Position numbers and translations under genes: made by a program
The notes under the pieces: generated by a model
Told to the model about the DNA's origin: nothing
What the model saw: the letters and a program-made list of their open reading frames with translations, nothing else
Databases searched by the model: none
Part shown: one piece after another, positions 1 to 8,683 of the stretch
How positions within the stretch are numbered: the stretch's first letter is position 1
Layout of the letters: each line of letters begins with the position of its first letter
Assembly: GCA_030608005.1 (NCBI GenBank)
Contig: JAUWIX010000014.1
Location: forward strand, 1 to 34,492
Reading direction: 5' to 3'
Origin: Dehalococcoidia bacterium
Lineage (GTDB): Bacteria; Chloroflexota; Dehalococcoidia; Dehalococcoidales; BS750m-G39
Length of the DNA: 34,492 nucleotides

Positions 1-1343
1 ATACCGCTACCTTCACCCCCAGTGCCGATTTGGCTGGAAATACAACCTACACTGCTACCCTGAGCACAGCTATTACCGATGCTGCTGACAATCCACTAGC
101 CTCAGCCTATTCGTGGAGCTTTACCACTATAATGGGCAACCTGGGAGACGAGATTGATACTACTCCACCCGGCGGAACCCTCGTGCTAGGGGCCGGAACA
201 TACAGCGGGGATGTAATTATTGACAAACCGATAACCATCATCGGTACCGAAGGGACAATTATCAGCGGTAGCATAACTATTGGGGAGCTAACCGGCAGCA
301 ATGTTACCTTAGAGAATCTGACCATTACCGGTTATACCGACTTTGGTCTAAAGATTGTCAAGGTAAGGGCTGTTGACACCATCGTCATTCGCAGTAATAC
401 GATACAGGGCGTCTCAGGAAGCATAATCGGCATAGAAGTGGATGAGGTAGTTAGTGGTGGTAGCCTGATTATAGAGCAGAATACCATCTCTGGTAACGAG
501 AGCGGTATCAAGCTGTTGGCAGTCGTAGCCGATGCTACTATTCAATTCAATGACATCACCGATAATACTACAGGGTTAGAGATACTGGCGGTGGGTAGTG
601 ATGCTGATGCCGGCTACAACTGGTGGGGTGATATTAGCGGACCTGAAGAGGAAAATGCTAACCCCGGTGGCATTGGTGACAAAGTAGTCGGTGGTATAGG
701 CTACCAGCCATGGCTGACCAGAGGATTCCAGACAGTGCTTGATGACAATATTGCCTACTTTGGCTATGCTATGGTCGATGTCGATGCTGGCTGGAATATT
801 ATCTCCACACCTATAGCCCTTGACCCTGGTGCTGATACTTGGGGCGAATACGCAGCTCTTGGTGACGGGCTTGATGTACATGCTACCAGCCCAGCCTACT
901 ACTTTGATAACCAAACCCAAGCATGGGTAGCGCTCACCAGTGATTATGCTCTAAAGCCATGTGATGCCATATATGTCAGGATGGCTTCGGCTGACACAGC
1001 ACCTATCCTTTACAGCCCGAATCTCTCGGTGCCATCCAAGCAGCTATACTCAGGCTGGAACCTAGTAGGTCCGGCTTATATTGCAGATATTGGCTTGAAG
1101 GTCAATGAAGCCCTGGTAAGCGTTGAGGAGGTTGCCGGCGGACTAACTGGATATAAGTTAGTGGTTAGTCCATCGGTGAGCCAGCCATCCTGGATTTACA
1201 CTGGCGGGGCTATTGCTGACTGGGACGGTGAGGGTTTACCACCTGATGGCTGGATGCTGAGGACTTACGGCTATTGGGTTTTCATGCTCAATGATGGCAC
1301 TCTAGCCGGTTTTACCTTCACTCCAGTATCACTGGGCATGTAA
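1..1343 (+). CDS. Secreted beta-helix exoprotein, 5' end cut by window
   Basis: The reading frame is open to the left edge. The TTG at position 30 lies inside a bacterial Ig-like (Big_5/SbsA-like) strand pattern that already begins upstream, so the true start is outside the window. The visible 446 residues hold the end of that Ig-like domain (to about residue 41). A right-handed parallel beta-helix follows, with repeated N-x-I short strands and the NWWGDxSGP closing motif at about nt 617-640. A C-terminal region of about 190 residues has two copies of a GWNxxxxP-type motif (nt ~787 and ~1051), PCDAIYV, and a W/Y-rich end. The same C-terminal region closes the protein at 2612-6313. The protein is probably exported to the cell surface for adhesion or polysaccharide contact. 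No catalytic residues could be assigned. It is followed by a strong hairpin and then an anchored protein gene. Confidence 0.85.
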   Translation, partial: TATFTPSADLAGNTTYTATLSTAITDAADNPLASAYSWSFTTIMGNLGDEIDTTPPGGTLVLGAGTYSGDVIIDKPITIIGTEGTIISGSITIGELTGSNVTLENLTITGYTDFGLKIVKVRAVDTIVIRSNTIQGVSGSIIGIEVDEVVSGGSLIIEQNTISGNESGIKLLAVVADATIQFNDITDNTTGLEILAVGSDADAGYNWWGDISGPEEENANPGGIGDKVVGGIGYQPWLTRGFQTVLDDNIAYFGYAMVDVDAGWNIISTPIALDPGADTWGEYAALGDGLDVHATSPAYYFDNQTQAWVALTSDYALKPCDAIYVRMASADTAPILYSPNLSVPSKQLYSGWNLVGPAYIADIGLKVNEALVSVEEVAGGLTGYKLVVSPSVSQPSWIYTGGAIADWDGEGLPPDGWMLRTYGYWVFMLNDGTLAGFTFTPVSLGM

Positions 1344-1352
1344 GTACTAGTT

Positions 1353-1384
1353 GAGGGCGGCTCCACTAAAGGGGAGCCGCCCTC
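1353..1384 (+). terminator. Strong intergenic hairpin
   Basis: A perfect 12-bp inverted repeat (GAGGGCGGCTCC with GGAGCCGCCCTC) encloses an 8-nt loop, 10 bases after the stop at 1343 and 14 bases before the ATG at 1399. There is no T-run after it, so it is either a U-less terminator or an mRNA-processing or stabilising hairpin between two cotranscribed genes. Confidence 0.6.
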
Positions 1385-1398
1385 GGAGAGAGGCAAGC

Positions 1399-2502
1399 AT
1401 GAGAGCAAAGGTAATTACCTTTGTAACGCTGGCTGTTTTGCTAATGGTGTGCGCTACCCCGGCTTACGGCCAGGAGGTTCCTCCGTTGCCCCATGCCTTC
1501 TACGGCACGGTTGAGATAAACGATAGTGCGGCACCAGTTGGGACTCGAGTCGAAGCCAGAGGGGAAGGAGTCAGAACTGGCATTGAGAGTAATCCCATAG
1601 CGACCGCCGCTGCCGGCTTTTACGGCAGTCCAGACCCAATGGGTCCGAAGCTTATTGTTCAAGGGGATATACTTGATGGCGCTACCGTAACCTTCTATGT
1701 AAACGGGGTATCTACCGAACAAACGGCTGAATGGCATAGTGGCGAGGTAACAGAATTAAATCTAACTGTGACTATCCCTAGACCGCCTGGCGGTGGCCTA
1801 GCACCACCTGATACTACCCCTCCCAGAATTTACGATATACTAGCCTTTAATATCACTGAAACTAGTGCTGATATTAGCTGGGAAACCAGTGAGAAGAGTG
1901 ACAGTCAGGTAGAATACTGGTCCAGCCCAAGCGAACTTTCACCCCTAGACACGGAATTGGTCATCAGTCACCTTAGCCATATCGCTGACCTGACCCCAGG
2001 TACCACCCATTACTTCAGGGTAATGTCAAGTGATAGGGCTGATAATTTAGCGGTGTCCGATGAATATACCTTCACCACTCTGGGGAAACCACCGGCTGCC
2101 CTTTTCACTAGTAGTAACCTCTCCATATCTCCAATTGAGGTTTATATTGGGGAACCTATAATCATCAGCATCCTGATTACCAACGCTGGTGATGCCGCTG
2201 GTAGCTATAAGGTGACGCTGAAGATAGACAGCGTAGAGGAAGCAAGTGAAGAGATAACACTCAACGCTGGTGCCAGCCGGGAGGTAATCTTTACCACATC
2301 GAAGAATGTAGCTAAGACCTATTCAGTGGATGTTAATGGACTTAGTGGTTCATTTACAGTAAAAGAAAAGCCAGCTCCACCACCTCCACCACCGATACTA
2401 CCTCCGGCGGTGGTTAACTGGCCTCTCATCTGGGGCATTATAGGTGGGGTAGTCGTAGTAAGCGTAATTATCTTCTTGGTAGTCAGAAAGAGGATAGCCT
2501 AA
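1399..2502 (+). CDS. Membrane-anchored fibronectin-III/CARDB surface protein
   Basis: The protein is 367 residues long. The ATG at 1399 was chosen because it has a purine-rich AGAGAGG ahead of it and opens directly on a signal peptide (MRAKVITF, hydrophobic core, cut after TPAYG or YGQ). An upstream in-frame start at 1351 would put extra residues before the signal. In order: an N-terminal beta-rich domain (PLPHAFYG to about residue 130); a fibronectin type III-like domain beginning DTTPP (about 136-230); a CARDB-like domain (about 234-330); a proline-rich linker; and a C-terminal anchor with VNWPLIWGIIGGV, a hydrophobic span and RKR. It is exported and held in the membrane with its domains outside. 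It is a paralogue of the protein at 6413, sharing the first domain, the CARDB-like domain and the anchor, while the middle domain differs. No enzymatic motif was seen; binding or scaffolding is an inference. Confidence 0.85.
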   Translation: MRAKVITFVTLAVLLMVCATPAYGQEVPPLPHAFYGTVEINDSAAPVGTRVEARGEGVRTGIESNPIATAAAGFYGSPDPMGPKLIVQGDILDGATVTFYVNGVSTEQTAEWHSGEVTELNLTVTIPRPPGGGLAPPDTTPPRIYDILAFNITETSADISWETSEKSDSQVEYWSSPSELSPLDTELVISHLSHIADLTPGTTHYFRVMSSDRADNLAVSDEYTFTTLGKPPAALFTSSNLSISPIEVYIGEPIIISILITNAGDAAGSYKVTLKIDSVEEASEEITLNAGASREVIFTTSKNVAKTYSVDVNGLSGSFTVKEKPAPPPPPPILPPAVVNWPLIWGIIGGVVVVSVIIFLVVRKRIA

Positions 2503-2611
2503 AAGGTAGTAGTAAATAGTTACGCTACACCTGGTGAATGGAGAGTCAGGAAAAGCAAAGCCTTTCTCGCCGATAAACTCATCCCATCGTTTGCAGGGGG
2601 GAGCAGAGGGC

Positions 2612-5600
2612 ATGAGGCTGACAACCGATATGATGAAAGGGAAAACGGCTTGGGGGTTCCTAGTATCTATCTTGGTTGTGGGTATGGTAATGTTACCCTT
2701 CCCCGCGATCGAGAGGGCTGAAGCATCCACAAGTGTAACCAATGTATGGGTGGAATTGTCAGACGATACTGTCCTCAATTCAACGAGCACTGCCCTGGAG
2801 TATATCATCCACTTTACGGCTACTACTGCCCTGACCGGCGACGTAGACACGATTACCGTAACCTTTCCTGATGGGACAACAGAAATGGCAGGGGAAGAAG
2901 GTTCAGGATACGCCTTCACCTTGCCCAGCTCAATAGACAAGACCTACGTAGCAGTTGACCCTGACGGGGCGGCAACCACGACCATTGGTTATACTGATTG
3001 CTATACTGACCCTGATGTTGGTACCTACCGGGTTAGGCTAAAGCTCCCAATGGATATAGCCGCCGGTGCCTCACCCTATATCAAGTTTGAGACCGGTGCC
3101 ACAATAACAAGCGCTCCAACAAAAGGCACTACCTACCGGGTGAAGGTGGTAACAAGCCAGGGCACCACTGCTGTTTACTCCGAATACTTCTCCCTGGGCG
3201 GTACGGCGGTTACTAGTGTTGACCATCTGTCAGGCTATCCCAATCCAGCTACAGTTGGCTCGGCGGCAGAATATAAGTTTGAATTCACTGTGGGTTCTAG
3301 CGGTGCTCTGACGGCAGGGTCGGGCACTATCACTGTGATTTTCTCATCAGGAACCACTGTGCCCGCCTCAGCCAGCAAGAACCAGGTGCAGGTGGATGCC
3401 GATGGCAGTGGGACTAGCTATTCATTAACGGAGTGCACCGTTGACCCCACCTGCCATTCAGATAGTCGCACCGTGACGCTGACTGTGCCCCAGGCAGTGG
3501 CTAATCATGCCAATGTATATGTCTATTTCCGTCAAGGCTTCGGGCTGGTGAACCCCACCACCTCTACCTCTACTGCCAGGGTGAAGATACATACCAGTGC
3601 CGAGCCCAAATATGCTGAGGCGGCTAACACCTTTTATGGTGTGTGGGGGAGCGATACCGACGATGTCTTCGCTGTAGGACATTATGATGATGATACCATG
3701 CGTCATTATGACGGCACTAGCTGGAGCTCAATGGCTAGCGGCACCACTAATAACCTCTATGGCGTCTGGGGAACTTCAAGTAGCAATGTCTACGCTGTAG
3801 GACATAGCGGGGTTATCATCTATTATGATGGCACCAACTGGAGCTCCCAGGCCAGCGGCACCACCAATCACCTTTATGGTATCTGGGGATACGATGCAAC
3901 CCATGTCTACGCTGTAGGCGCCTCTGGCACTATTCCTGTAGACGCCTCTGGCACTATACTACACTATAATGGCACTACCTGGAGCTCCCAGACCAACACC
4001 GACACCAATGACCTTTATGGTGTCTGGGGATACGATGCAACCCATGTCTATGCTGTAGGCGCCTCTGGCACTATCCTCTATTCTAGTGATGGCGGCAGTA
4101 ACTGGACCGCAAAGACCAGCGGCACCACTAATAACCTCTATGCTATCTGGGGAAGCGGTGCCAGTGATGTCTATGCTGTAGGCGCCTCTGGCACTATCCT
4201 CCGTTCTACTGATAGCGGCACCAACTGGAGCTCCCAGACCAGCGGCACCACAAACGGCTATGCCATAACTGCCGACACAGCGACTAAACTGGGATTTGCC
4301 AACAAGAGCGGTGCCTATTCTGATGACGCCACCATGGTAAATATGTACTCCAGTGCAATATATCTCCAGCTTCAGGACCAGTATGGAAACATAAAGGCGC
4401 CAGGCAATGACCTGACGGCAAGCCTGAGCTCGACTTCAGGCACGGGAAAGTTTTATTCCGCAGCCGACTCTGAAATAAGCTCAGCCACTATATATGATGG
4501 TGCCGGTGACCCTGATGGTATCACCGCTGGTCAATTCCCCTTTCTCTACAAGGATAGTGTTGCTGGAACCTATACTATCAGTGCTTCGGTTGGTAGCTAT
4601 ACCTCAGCCAGTTGGACAGTAACTGTTGCCCCAGCGGTTTCACTGTATGATACCAATAATGAGCTGGTGAATACCTACGCTCCAACTTCTACTTCCCCGG
4701 TAGATGAGGGTGATGACTATCATGGTGGGGATTATGTTCAAAACGCTGTTAATGACGCTCTGCCCGGCGAGACGGTTAAGCTGGGCGATGGCATATATGA
4801 GGTTGATACTGGAATTACAATGGCTAAGGCAATCACCCTAGAGTCGGTTAATGGCGCCTCATCCACTACACTCAGACCAACCACTATCGTTGATAAGGCG
4901 ATAGATATAACCGCCACCGGTAGTGCTACCTACGATGTTACCATTGATGGCATAACCTTCGACCGACTGAGGAGCGGCATCGTCTTTAACTACGGCATCT
5001 ATGATAGTTACGCCGATTACATCACGGTGCAGAACTGCGTGTTCAACTACATATACAATCGGGGAGTTATGCTCACTTCAACAAATGCCGCCTTCACTAA
5101 CGGGACAATAAGCAACAATACCTTCACCAATGGCGGGGGGTCCAGCCCGGCTAGCACCGATGCCGCCATTGATATCAGGGCAACGGCTAGCTATGCCATA
5201 AGCGGGATTACCATCAGCGGCAATACCATCACTGACCAGAAGGGCAAGGGTATATACCTCGATGGAGGAGATGCCACTCATAAGGTCTCCTCAGTCAGTA
5301 TTACCAGCAACACAATTACCAGTGCTACCAGTTATGGTATTCAGGGATACGACAGTCTTACAGACACCATCGCCATAACCAGCAATACCATCACTGGTTG
5401 TTATGAGGACGGCATATACGTAAAGGGTACCGCCTATACTATTAAAAAGAATACTGTAACTGGTAACATTGGTGACGGCATTGACGTGGGGACTACGTCC
5501 GCCAGTCACCTTATTAACTACAACGACATCTACGATAACACCGGCTATGGGGTGAATGTTCTCTCCGGTGTATCAACTGTAGATGCCAAGTATAACTGGT

Positions 5601-6313
5601 GGGGTGATGCTTCGGGACCAACCTATACCGCAGCTACCGGTGCCAGTGTTGATGTATCTAATCCCGAGGGCACTGGCGAGAATATCACCGACCGGGTTAC
5701 CTATTACGAGTGGCTATATAAGCCTAAAGCCGATGTCATCGCTGATAACGCTGCCTATTATTCCCGAGTCGTGAATCTAAGCGTTGGCTGGAATACCCTG
5801 TCAACGCCGATAATCCTTGACGCAGCAGGGGATACCGTTGATGAGGTAGTGGACTCAGCCAAGATGACCATCGCCTACTGGTATGACACCAATGATGCTG
5901 ATGCCGACGGCACTTACTGGGAACAGATAACCACCGGCTATGAGCTGGAGCCGTGCGACGCTATCTATATTAAGATGAACGCCACTGATAGCGTGATACT
6001 GAAGTATAACGCCACTGACACATCTACACCAACTAAGGATTTATATGCCGGGTGGAACTTGATTGGTCTAGCCAACCTGGAGAGCAAGCATGTGGATGAC
6101 GCCGTGCAATCGGTAGCCAATACGCCAACCAACCTGCCCGGTTATTCCCAGGTTGTCAGTCCCTCGATGAATAGCTCAGATTGGACCTATTCTTCCGGTC
6201 AGAGCTATACCGACCAGGCTATGCTGGTTGGTGAAGGTTACTGGATTTACATGCAGAATGATTGTACCCTGGCTGGGTTTACTATCACCCCGCTACAGCC
6301 ATCGCTCGATTAA
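2612..6313 (+). CDS. Large secreted beta-propeller/beta-helix exoprotein
   Basis: The protein is 1233 residues long from the ATG at 2612, preceded by GGGGGGAGCAGAGGG. The frame stays open to a GTG at 2534, but the signal peptide (MRLTTDMMKGKTAW, hydrophobic core, RAEAS cut region) fits the later start. In order: two related beta-sandwich regions (about 35-330); five repeats of about 40 residues with a LYGVWG...VYAVG...W pattern (nt ~3630-4256), resembling BNR/Ycf48-like propeller blades; an Ig-like domain (about 555-680); a parallel beta-helix with many ITSNTIT-type rungs ending in NWWGDASGP; and the two-part GWN/PCDAIY C-terminal domain shared with the first gene of the window. The function is probably surface adhesion or a structural exoprotein. 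No catalytic residues were recognised. One repeat carries a 24-bp tandem duplication. Confidence 0.88.
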   Translation: MRLTTDMMKGKTAWGFLVSILVVGMVMLPFPAIERAEASTSVTNVWVELSDDTVLNSTSTALEYIIHFTATTALTGDVDTITVTFPDGTTEMAGEEGSGYAFTLPSSIDKTYVAVDPDGAATTTIGYTDCYTDPDVGTYRVRLKLPMDIAAGASPYIKFETGATITSAPTKGTTYRVKVVTSQGTTAVYSEYFSLGGTAVTSVDHLSGYPNPATVGSAAEYKFEFTVGSSGALTAGSGTITVIFSSGTTVPASASKNQVQVDADGSGTSYSLTECTVDPTCHSDSRTVTLTVPQAVANHANVYVYFRQGFGLVNPTTSTSTARVKIHTSAEPKYAEAANTFYGVWGSDTDDVFAVGHYDDDTMRHYDGTSWSSMASGTTNNLYGVWGTSSSNVYAVGHSGVIIYYDGTNWSSQASGTTNHLYGIWGYDATHVYAVGASGTIPVDASGTILHYNGTTWSSQTNTDTNDLYGVWGYDATHVYAVGASGTILYSSDGGSNWTAKTSGTTNNLYAIWGSGASDVYAVGASGTILRSTDSGTNWSSQTSGTTNGYAITADTATKLGFANKSGAYSDDATMVNMYSSAIYLQLQDQYGNIKAPGNDLTASLSSTSGTGKFYSAADSEISSATIYDGAGDPDGITAGQFPFLYKDSVAGTYTISASVGSYTSASWTVTVAPAVSLYDTNNELVNTYAPTSTSPVDEGDDYHGGDYVQNAVNDALPGETVKLGDGIYEVDTGITMAKAITLESVNGASSTTLRPTTIVDKAIDITATGSATYDVTIDGITFDRLRSGIVFNYGIYDSYADYITVQNCVFNYIYNRGVMLTSTNAAFTNGTISNNTFTNGGGSSPASTDAAIDIRATASYAISGITISGNTITDQKGKGIYLDGGDATHKVSSVSITSNTITSATSYGIQGYDSLTDTIAITSNTITGCYEDGIYVKGTAYTIKKNTVTGNIGDGIDVGTTSASHLINYNDIYDNTGYGVNVLSGVSTVDAKYNWWGDASGPTYTAATGASVDVSNPEGTGENITDRVTYYEWLYKPKADVIADNAAYYSRVVNLSVGWNTLSTPIILDAAGDTVDEVVDSAKMTIAYWYDTNDADADGTYWEQITTGYELEPCDAIYIKMNATDSVILKYNATDTSTPTKDLYAGWNLIGLANLESKHVDDAVQSVANTPTNLPGYSQVVSPSMNSSDWTYSSGQSYTDQAMLVGEGYWIYMQNDCTLAGFTITPLQPSLD
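3630..4256 (+). repeat. Intragenic tandem repeats (five propeller-like units)
   Basis: Five units of about 117-141 bp each encode [NLF]YG[VI]WG...VYAVG...W. Units begin near 3630, 3753, 3870, 4011 and 4134. DNA identity between neighbouring units is high, including shared runs such as TACGATGCAACCCATGTCTA, so they look recently amplified or homogenised. Confidence 0.85.
3914..3961 (+). repeat. 24-bp perfect-phase tandem duplication inside third repeat
   Basis: Two adjacent 24-nt copies (3914-3937 and 3938-3961) differ at a few positions and duplicate GTAGRCGCCTCTGGCACTAT. The reading frame is kept, and eight residues are inserted into one propeller unit. Confidence 0.85.
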
Positions 6314-6412
6314 GAAGGGGGTAACACCTGCCGTTTGTAGGTGGTGAAATGGTAGGTGAGATAGAGGGATAAGGAGGACGAGGTTAACAAAATTCAGTAA
6401 AGGAGGAAACCA

Positions 6413-7660
6413 ATGAAAACAAAAACAATTGCCTTTCTACTTCTAGCTGTGCTACTAACCCTTTGTACCACCCCGGTCTACGCTCAAGGGATTCCCCCAC
6501 TGCCACATGCCTTCCACGGCACAGTGGAGGTAAATGGTAGCCCGGCGCCGGTGGAAACTGAGGTGGAGGCAAGGGGGGAGGGGGTTCAGACAGATGTTAA
6601 CAACAACCCTATGGTAACCGCTGTTGAAGGTAGCTATGGTAGCTCAAATCCACTGGAGCCAAAGCTTATTGTCCAGGGGGATATAGTGGAGGGAGCCACC
6701 TTAACCTTCTATGTAAATGGTGTTTCTACCGGGCAGACTGCAGAGTGGCACAGTGGTGAGGTAACAGAATTAAATCTGACAGCAACTATAGAAGGTCCAC
6801 CGCCAGGGACAACGGATGTATCAGGTATTATCAATAGCGCTGGGGTATTTACTGAGGCAGTCATTGCTGAGTCTTCTGATAGCTTATGTCGGTTGACAAT
6901 TGATAAGGATACTGTCGGCCTAACCAAGGATGGTGAGCCGCTATCTGAGATAAAGATGACCAGAATGGGAGCACCACCCGCCCTACCCGCTGGTGCCCAT
7001 ATTATTGGGGCGGTTTATAACTTCAAGCCTGACGGGGCTGTTTTCAATCCGGCAGCAACTCTGGAGTATACCTATGACTCCTCTAAGATACCCGAGGGTG
7101 TAGCTGAAAAGGAGCTGGTCTTGGCTTGGTGGGATGCTGGAGCAGATATGTGGGTGGAGCTAGAGTCTACAGTTGACCCTGAAGCCAATACCATAACTGC
7201 TCCTGTCAGCCACTTTACTGCTCTTGCTGCCCTGGCTTATGAGCCGCCTGAGCCAGCCACTTTTAGCCTAAGTTCTCTTATTATATCACCTAGCGAGGTT
7301 ACTCCTGGCGAAAGCGTAACTATCAGTGCCCAGGTAGCCAACACCGGCGAGGAGGCTGGCAACTATAAATTAACGCTGAAGATAGATGGTGTAGTGGAAG
7401 CAAGTAAAGAGGTAACTGTTGACGCTGGTGCCAGCCAGAAGGTAATCTTTACCACAGCGAAGGATTTGCCTGGTAGCTATTCAGTAGATATTAATGGACT
7501 TAGTGGCACATTTGTAGTTATGGGAGGGGCACCATCCCCACCATCCCCACCACCAGCACCAGCCAACCCTGTCAACTGGCATCTCATCTGGGGAGTAATA
7601 GGTGGGGTGATTGTGATGGGGTTAATTATTTTCTTGCTAGCTAGAAGAAAGGCATACTAA
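6413..7660 (+). CDS. Membrane-anchored CARDB surface protein
   Basis: The protein is 415 residues long. The start is well fixed by AAAGGAGG seven bases before the ATG. It has a signal peptide (MKTKTIAFLLLAVLL, cut after VYAQ). The first domain (PLPHAFHG..., about 28-130) closely matches the protein at 1399. The middle part (about 130-290) contains a beta-rich stretch ending in an ...APVSHFT motif, reminiscent of ZU5-like segments in other surface proteins. A CARDB-like domain follows (about 293-385), then a Pro/Ser linker (SPPSPPP) and the anchor VNWHLIWGVIGGV with a hydrophobic span and RRK. Location: membrane-anchored, domains outside. It follows the large exoprotein by 99 bp, which carries several Shine-Dalgarno-like tracts and no convincing terminator, so the genes may be cotranscribed. 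The function is unknown. Confidence 0.86.
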   Translation: MKTKTIAFLLLAVLLTLCTTPVYAQGIPPLPHAFHGTVEVNGSPAPVETEVEARGEGVQTDVNNNPMVTAVEGSYGSSNPLEPKLIVQGDIVEGATLTFYVNGVSTGQTAEWHSGEVTELNLTATIEGPPPGTTDVSGIINSAGVFTEAVIAESSDSLCRLTIDKDTVGLTKDGEPLSEIKMTRMGAPPALPAGAHIIGAVYNFKPDGAVFNPAATLEYTYDSSKIPEGVAEKELVLAWWDAGADMWVELESTVDPEANTITAPVSHFTALAALAYEPPEPATFSLSSLIISPSEVTPGESVTISAQVANTGEEAGNYKLTLKIDGVVEASKEVTVDAGASQKVIFTTAKDLPGSYSVDINGLSGTFVVMGGAPSPPSPPPAPANPVNWHLIWGVIGGVIVMGLIIFLLARRKAY

Positions 7661-7776
7661 ATTAATATAGCCGTGGGAGGCAATGGTTTTCTCGTTGGTG
7701 GACCTTACTTAGCTACAACAAGTAGTCCCGAGTTTATATGTTCTATTGAGCAAGCACAAGTAGGAAATAAAAGGTA

Positions 7777-8529
7777 ATGGATAGGCACTTAATCGGTAAA
7801 CTAATTTTATCGGCTGCTTTTTTAGCTGTCCTTTTAATGACTGCGTGTCAACAAGCACCTCCTTTGCCGCCCCCTCCCGTCAAAGCGACCATCGGAGACA
7901 TAAGGGGAGTCCCGACAGCCTATGAGGGAAAGGTGGTTACTATTGAAGGGAAGTATCAGGGGTGGAAAGGAGGCTTTGGCAGTCCGCCAGTAACCCGCAG
8001 CGACTGGCTGGTGGAGGATGCTACTGGTTGGCTCTATGTTACTGGCAAACCGGCTGGTCTCGATCCCTTGGACGATGTGGGGTGCCCAATAAAGGTTACC
8101 GGAGTTATTAGGATAACCAAGGATGGCGAGCCGTATTTATATGCTCAGGAGATAGAGATAAAAGCAAAGAAAGCCAGCGCCTTACTTCTTCTTCAGATAG
8201 ATTTGAGGGAGAAGCAGCTCGCCACTCCCACACCAGAGAGGTTGGAGCAGATGAAGGCAATGGGGATGAGGACAGAAAACCTTAGCATGCAGAGGATATT
8301 CATCCACCTTGCCCAAGAGCTTACAGCATGGCAAATAGATGAGCTAGAGGCGATGGGCATTACCCCCTATCCCGATTCGTGGATACCGGTTGCGGGTGGG
8401 CATGCCGCCGGATTCATCGTGGCTGATATGCCCATAGATAAGCTTGATGAACTGGCGGGCAAGGATTATGTAATGCGGCTGGATACCGCAGAGCAGGTGC
8501 TTGAGCCCCAGACAGAACAACTACCGTAA
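7777..8529 (+). CDS. Lipoprotein with OB-fold-like and protease-propeptide-like domains
   Basis: The protein is 250 residues long. The N-terminus has a short basic start, a hydrophobic stretch and LLMTACQQ, a plausible lipobox (Cys about residue 24), so it is probably lipid-anchored outside the membrane. Residues about 37-130 (TIGDIRG...YEGKVVTIEGKY...VTGVIRITKDGEPYLYAQEIEI) read like an OB-fold domain. Residues about 140-245 match the N-terminal pro-region of the adjacent S8 protease very closely. At the DNA level, 8262-8387 and 8977-9102 differ at only six positions by eye. Subtilase propeptides are chaperones and tight inhibitors of their enzymes, so this protein may inhibit or fold the neighbouring protease in trans; that role is inferred. 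The ATG follows AAAAGGTA, a modest ribosome site. The 116 bp upstream show no clear promoter. Confidence 0.78.
   Translation: MDRHLIGKLILSAAFLAVLLMTACQQAPPLPPPPVKATIGDIRGVPTAYEGKVVTIEGKYQGWKGGFGSPPVTRSDWLVEDATGWLYVTGKPAGLDPLDDVGCPIKVTGVIRITKDGEPYLYAQEIEIKAKKASALLLLQIDLREKQLATPTPERLEQMKAMGMRTENLSMQRIFIHLAQELTAWQIDELEAMGITPYPDSWIPVAGGHAAGFIVADMPIDKLDELAGKDYVMRLDTAEQVLEPQTEQLP
8262..8387 (+). repeat. Direct repeat copy A (propeptide-like coding region)
   Basis: This 126-bp segment recurs at 8977-9102 in the next gene (offset 715), with about six mismatches by eye. Weaker similarity continues to the end of both propeptide-like domains. Confidence 0.9.
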
Positions 8530-8530
8530 T

Positions 8531-8683
8531 TATAGCCACCAGCCCCCCCAACATTTAAGGAAATTACCCCCCTAGAGAGTATCAGGTATTCAAGATACTA
8601 TAAACAAAAGTGCTATTGACAGAAGACCATTTTAGCGCCATTATTGTAGCCACCTGTCCACAATAACATTTAAGGAGGTTACC
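8531..8683 (+). promoter_or_regulatory. Protease gene upstream region with promoter and duplicated leader
   Basis: A TTGACA at 8616-8621, 17 bases, then CATTAT at 8639-8644 make a good sigma-70-type promoter. An inverted repeat AGTATC/GATACT (8578-8583, 8594-8599) sits upstream of it. The leader itself is duplicated: 8531-8568 and 8645-8683 both read TRTAGCCACC...AACATTTAAGGA...TTACC, but only the second copy has the full AAGGAGGT site and a start codon. The first copy looks like an inactivated relic. Confidence 0.6.

Noticed and set aside
2398-2940. 180-residue antisense ORF
   Set aside because: It is opposite the ends of two well-supported surface protein genes and has no recognisable domain.
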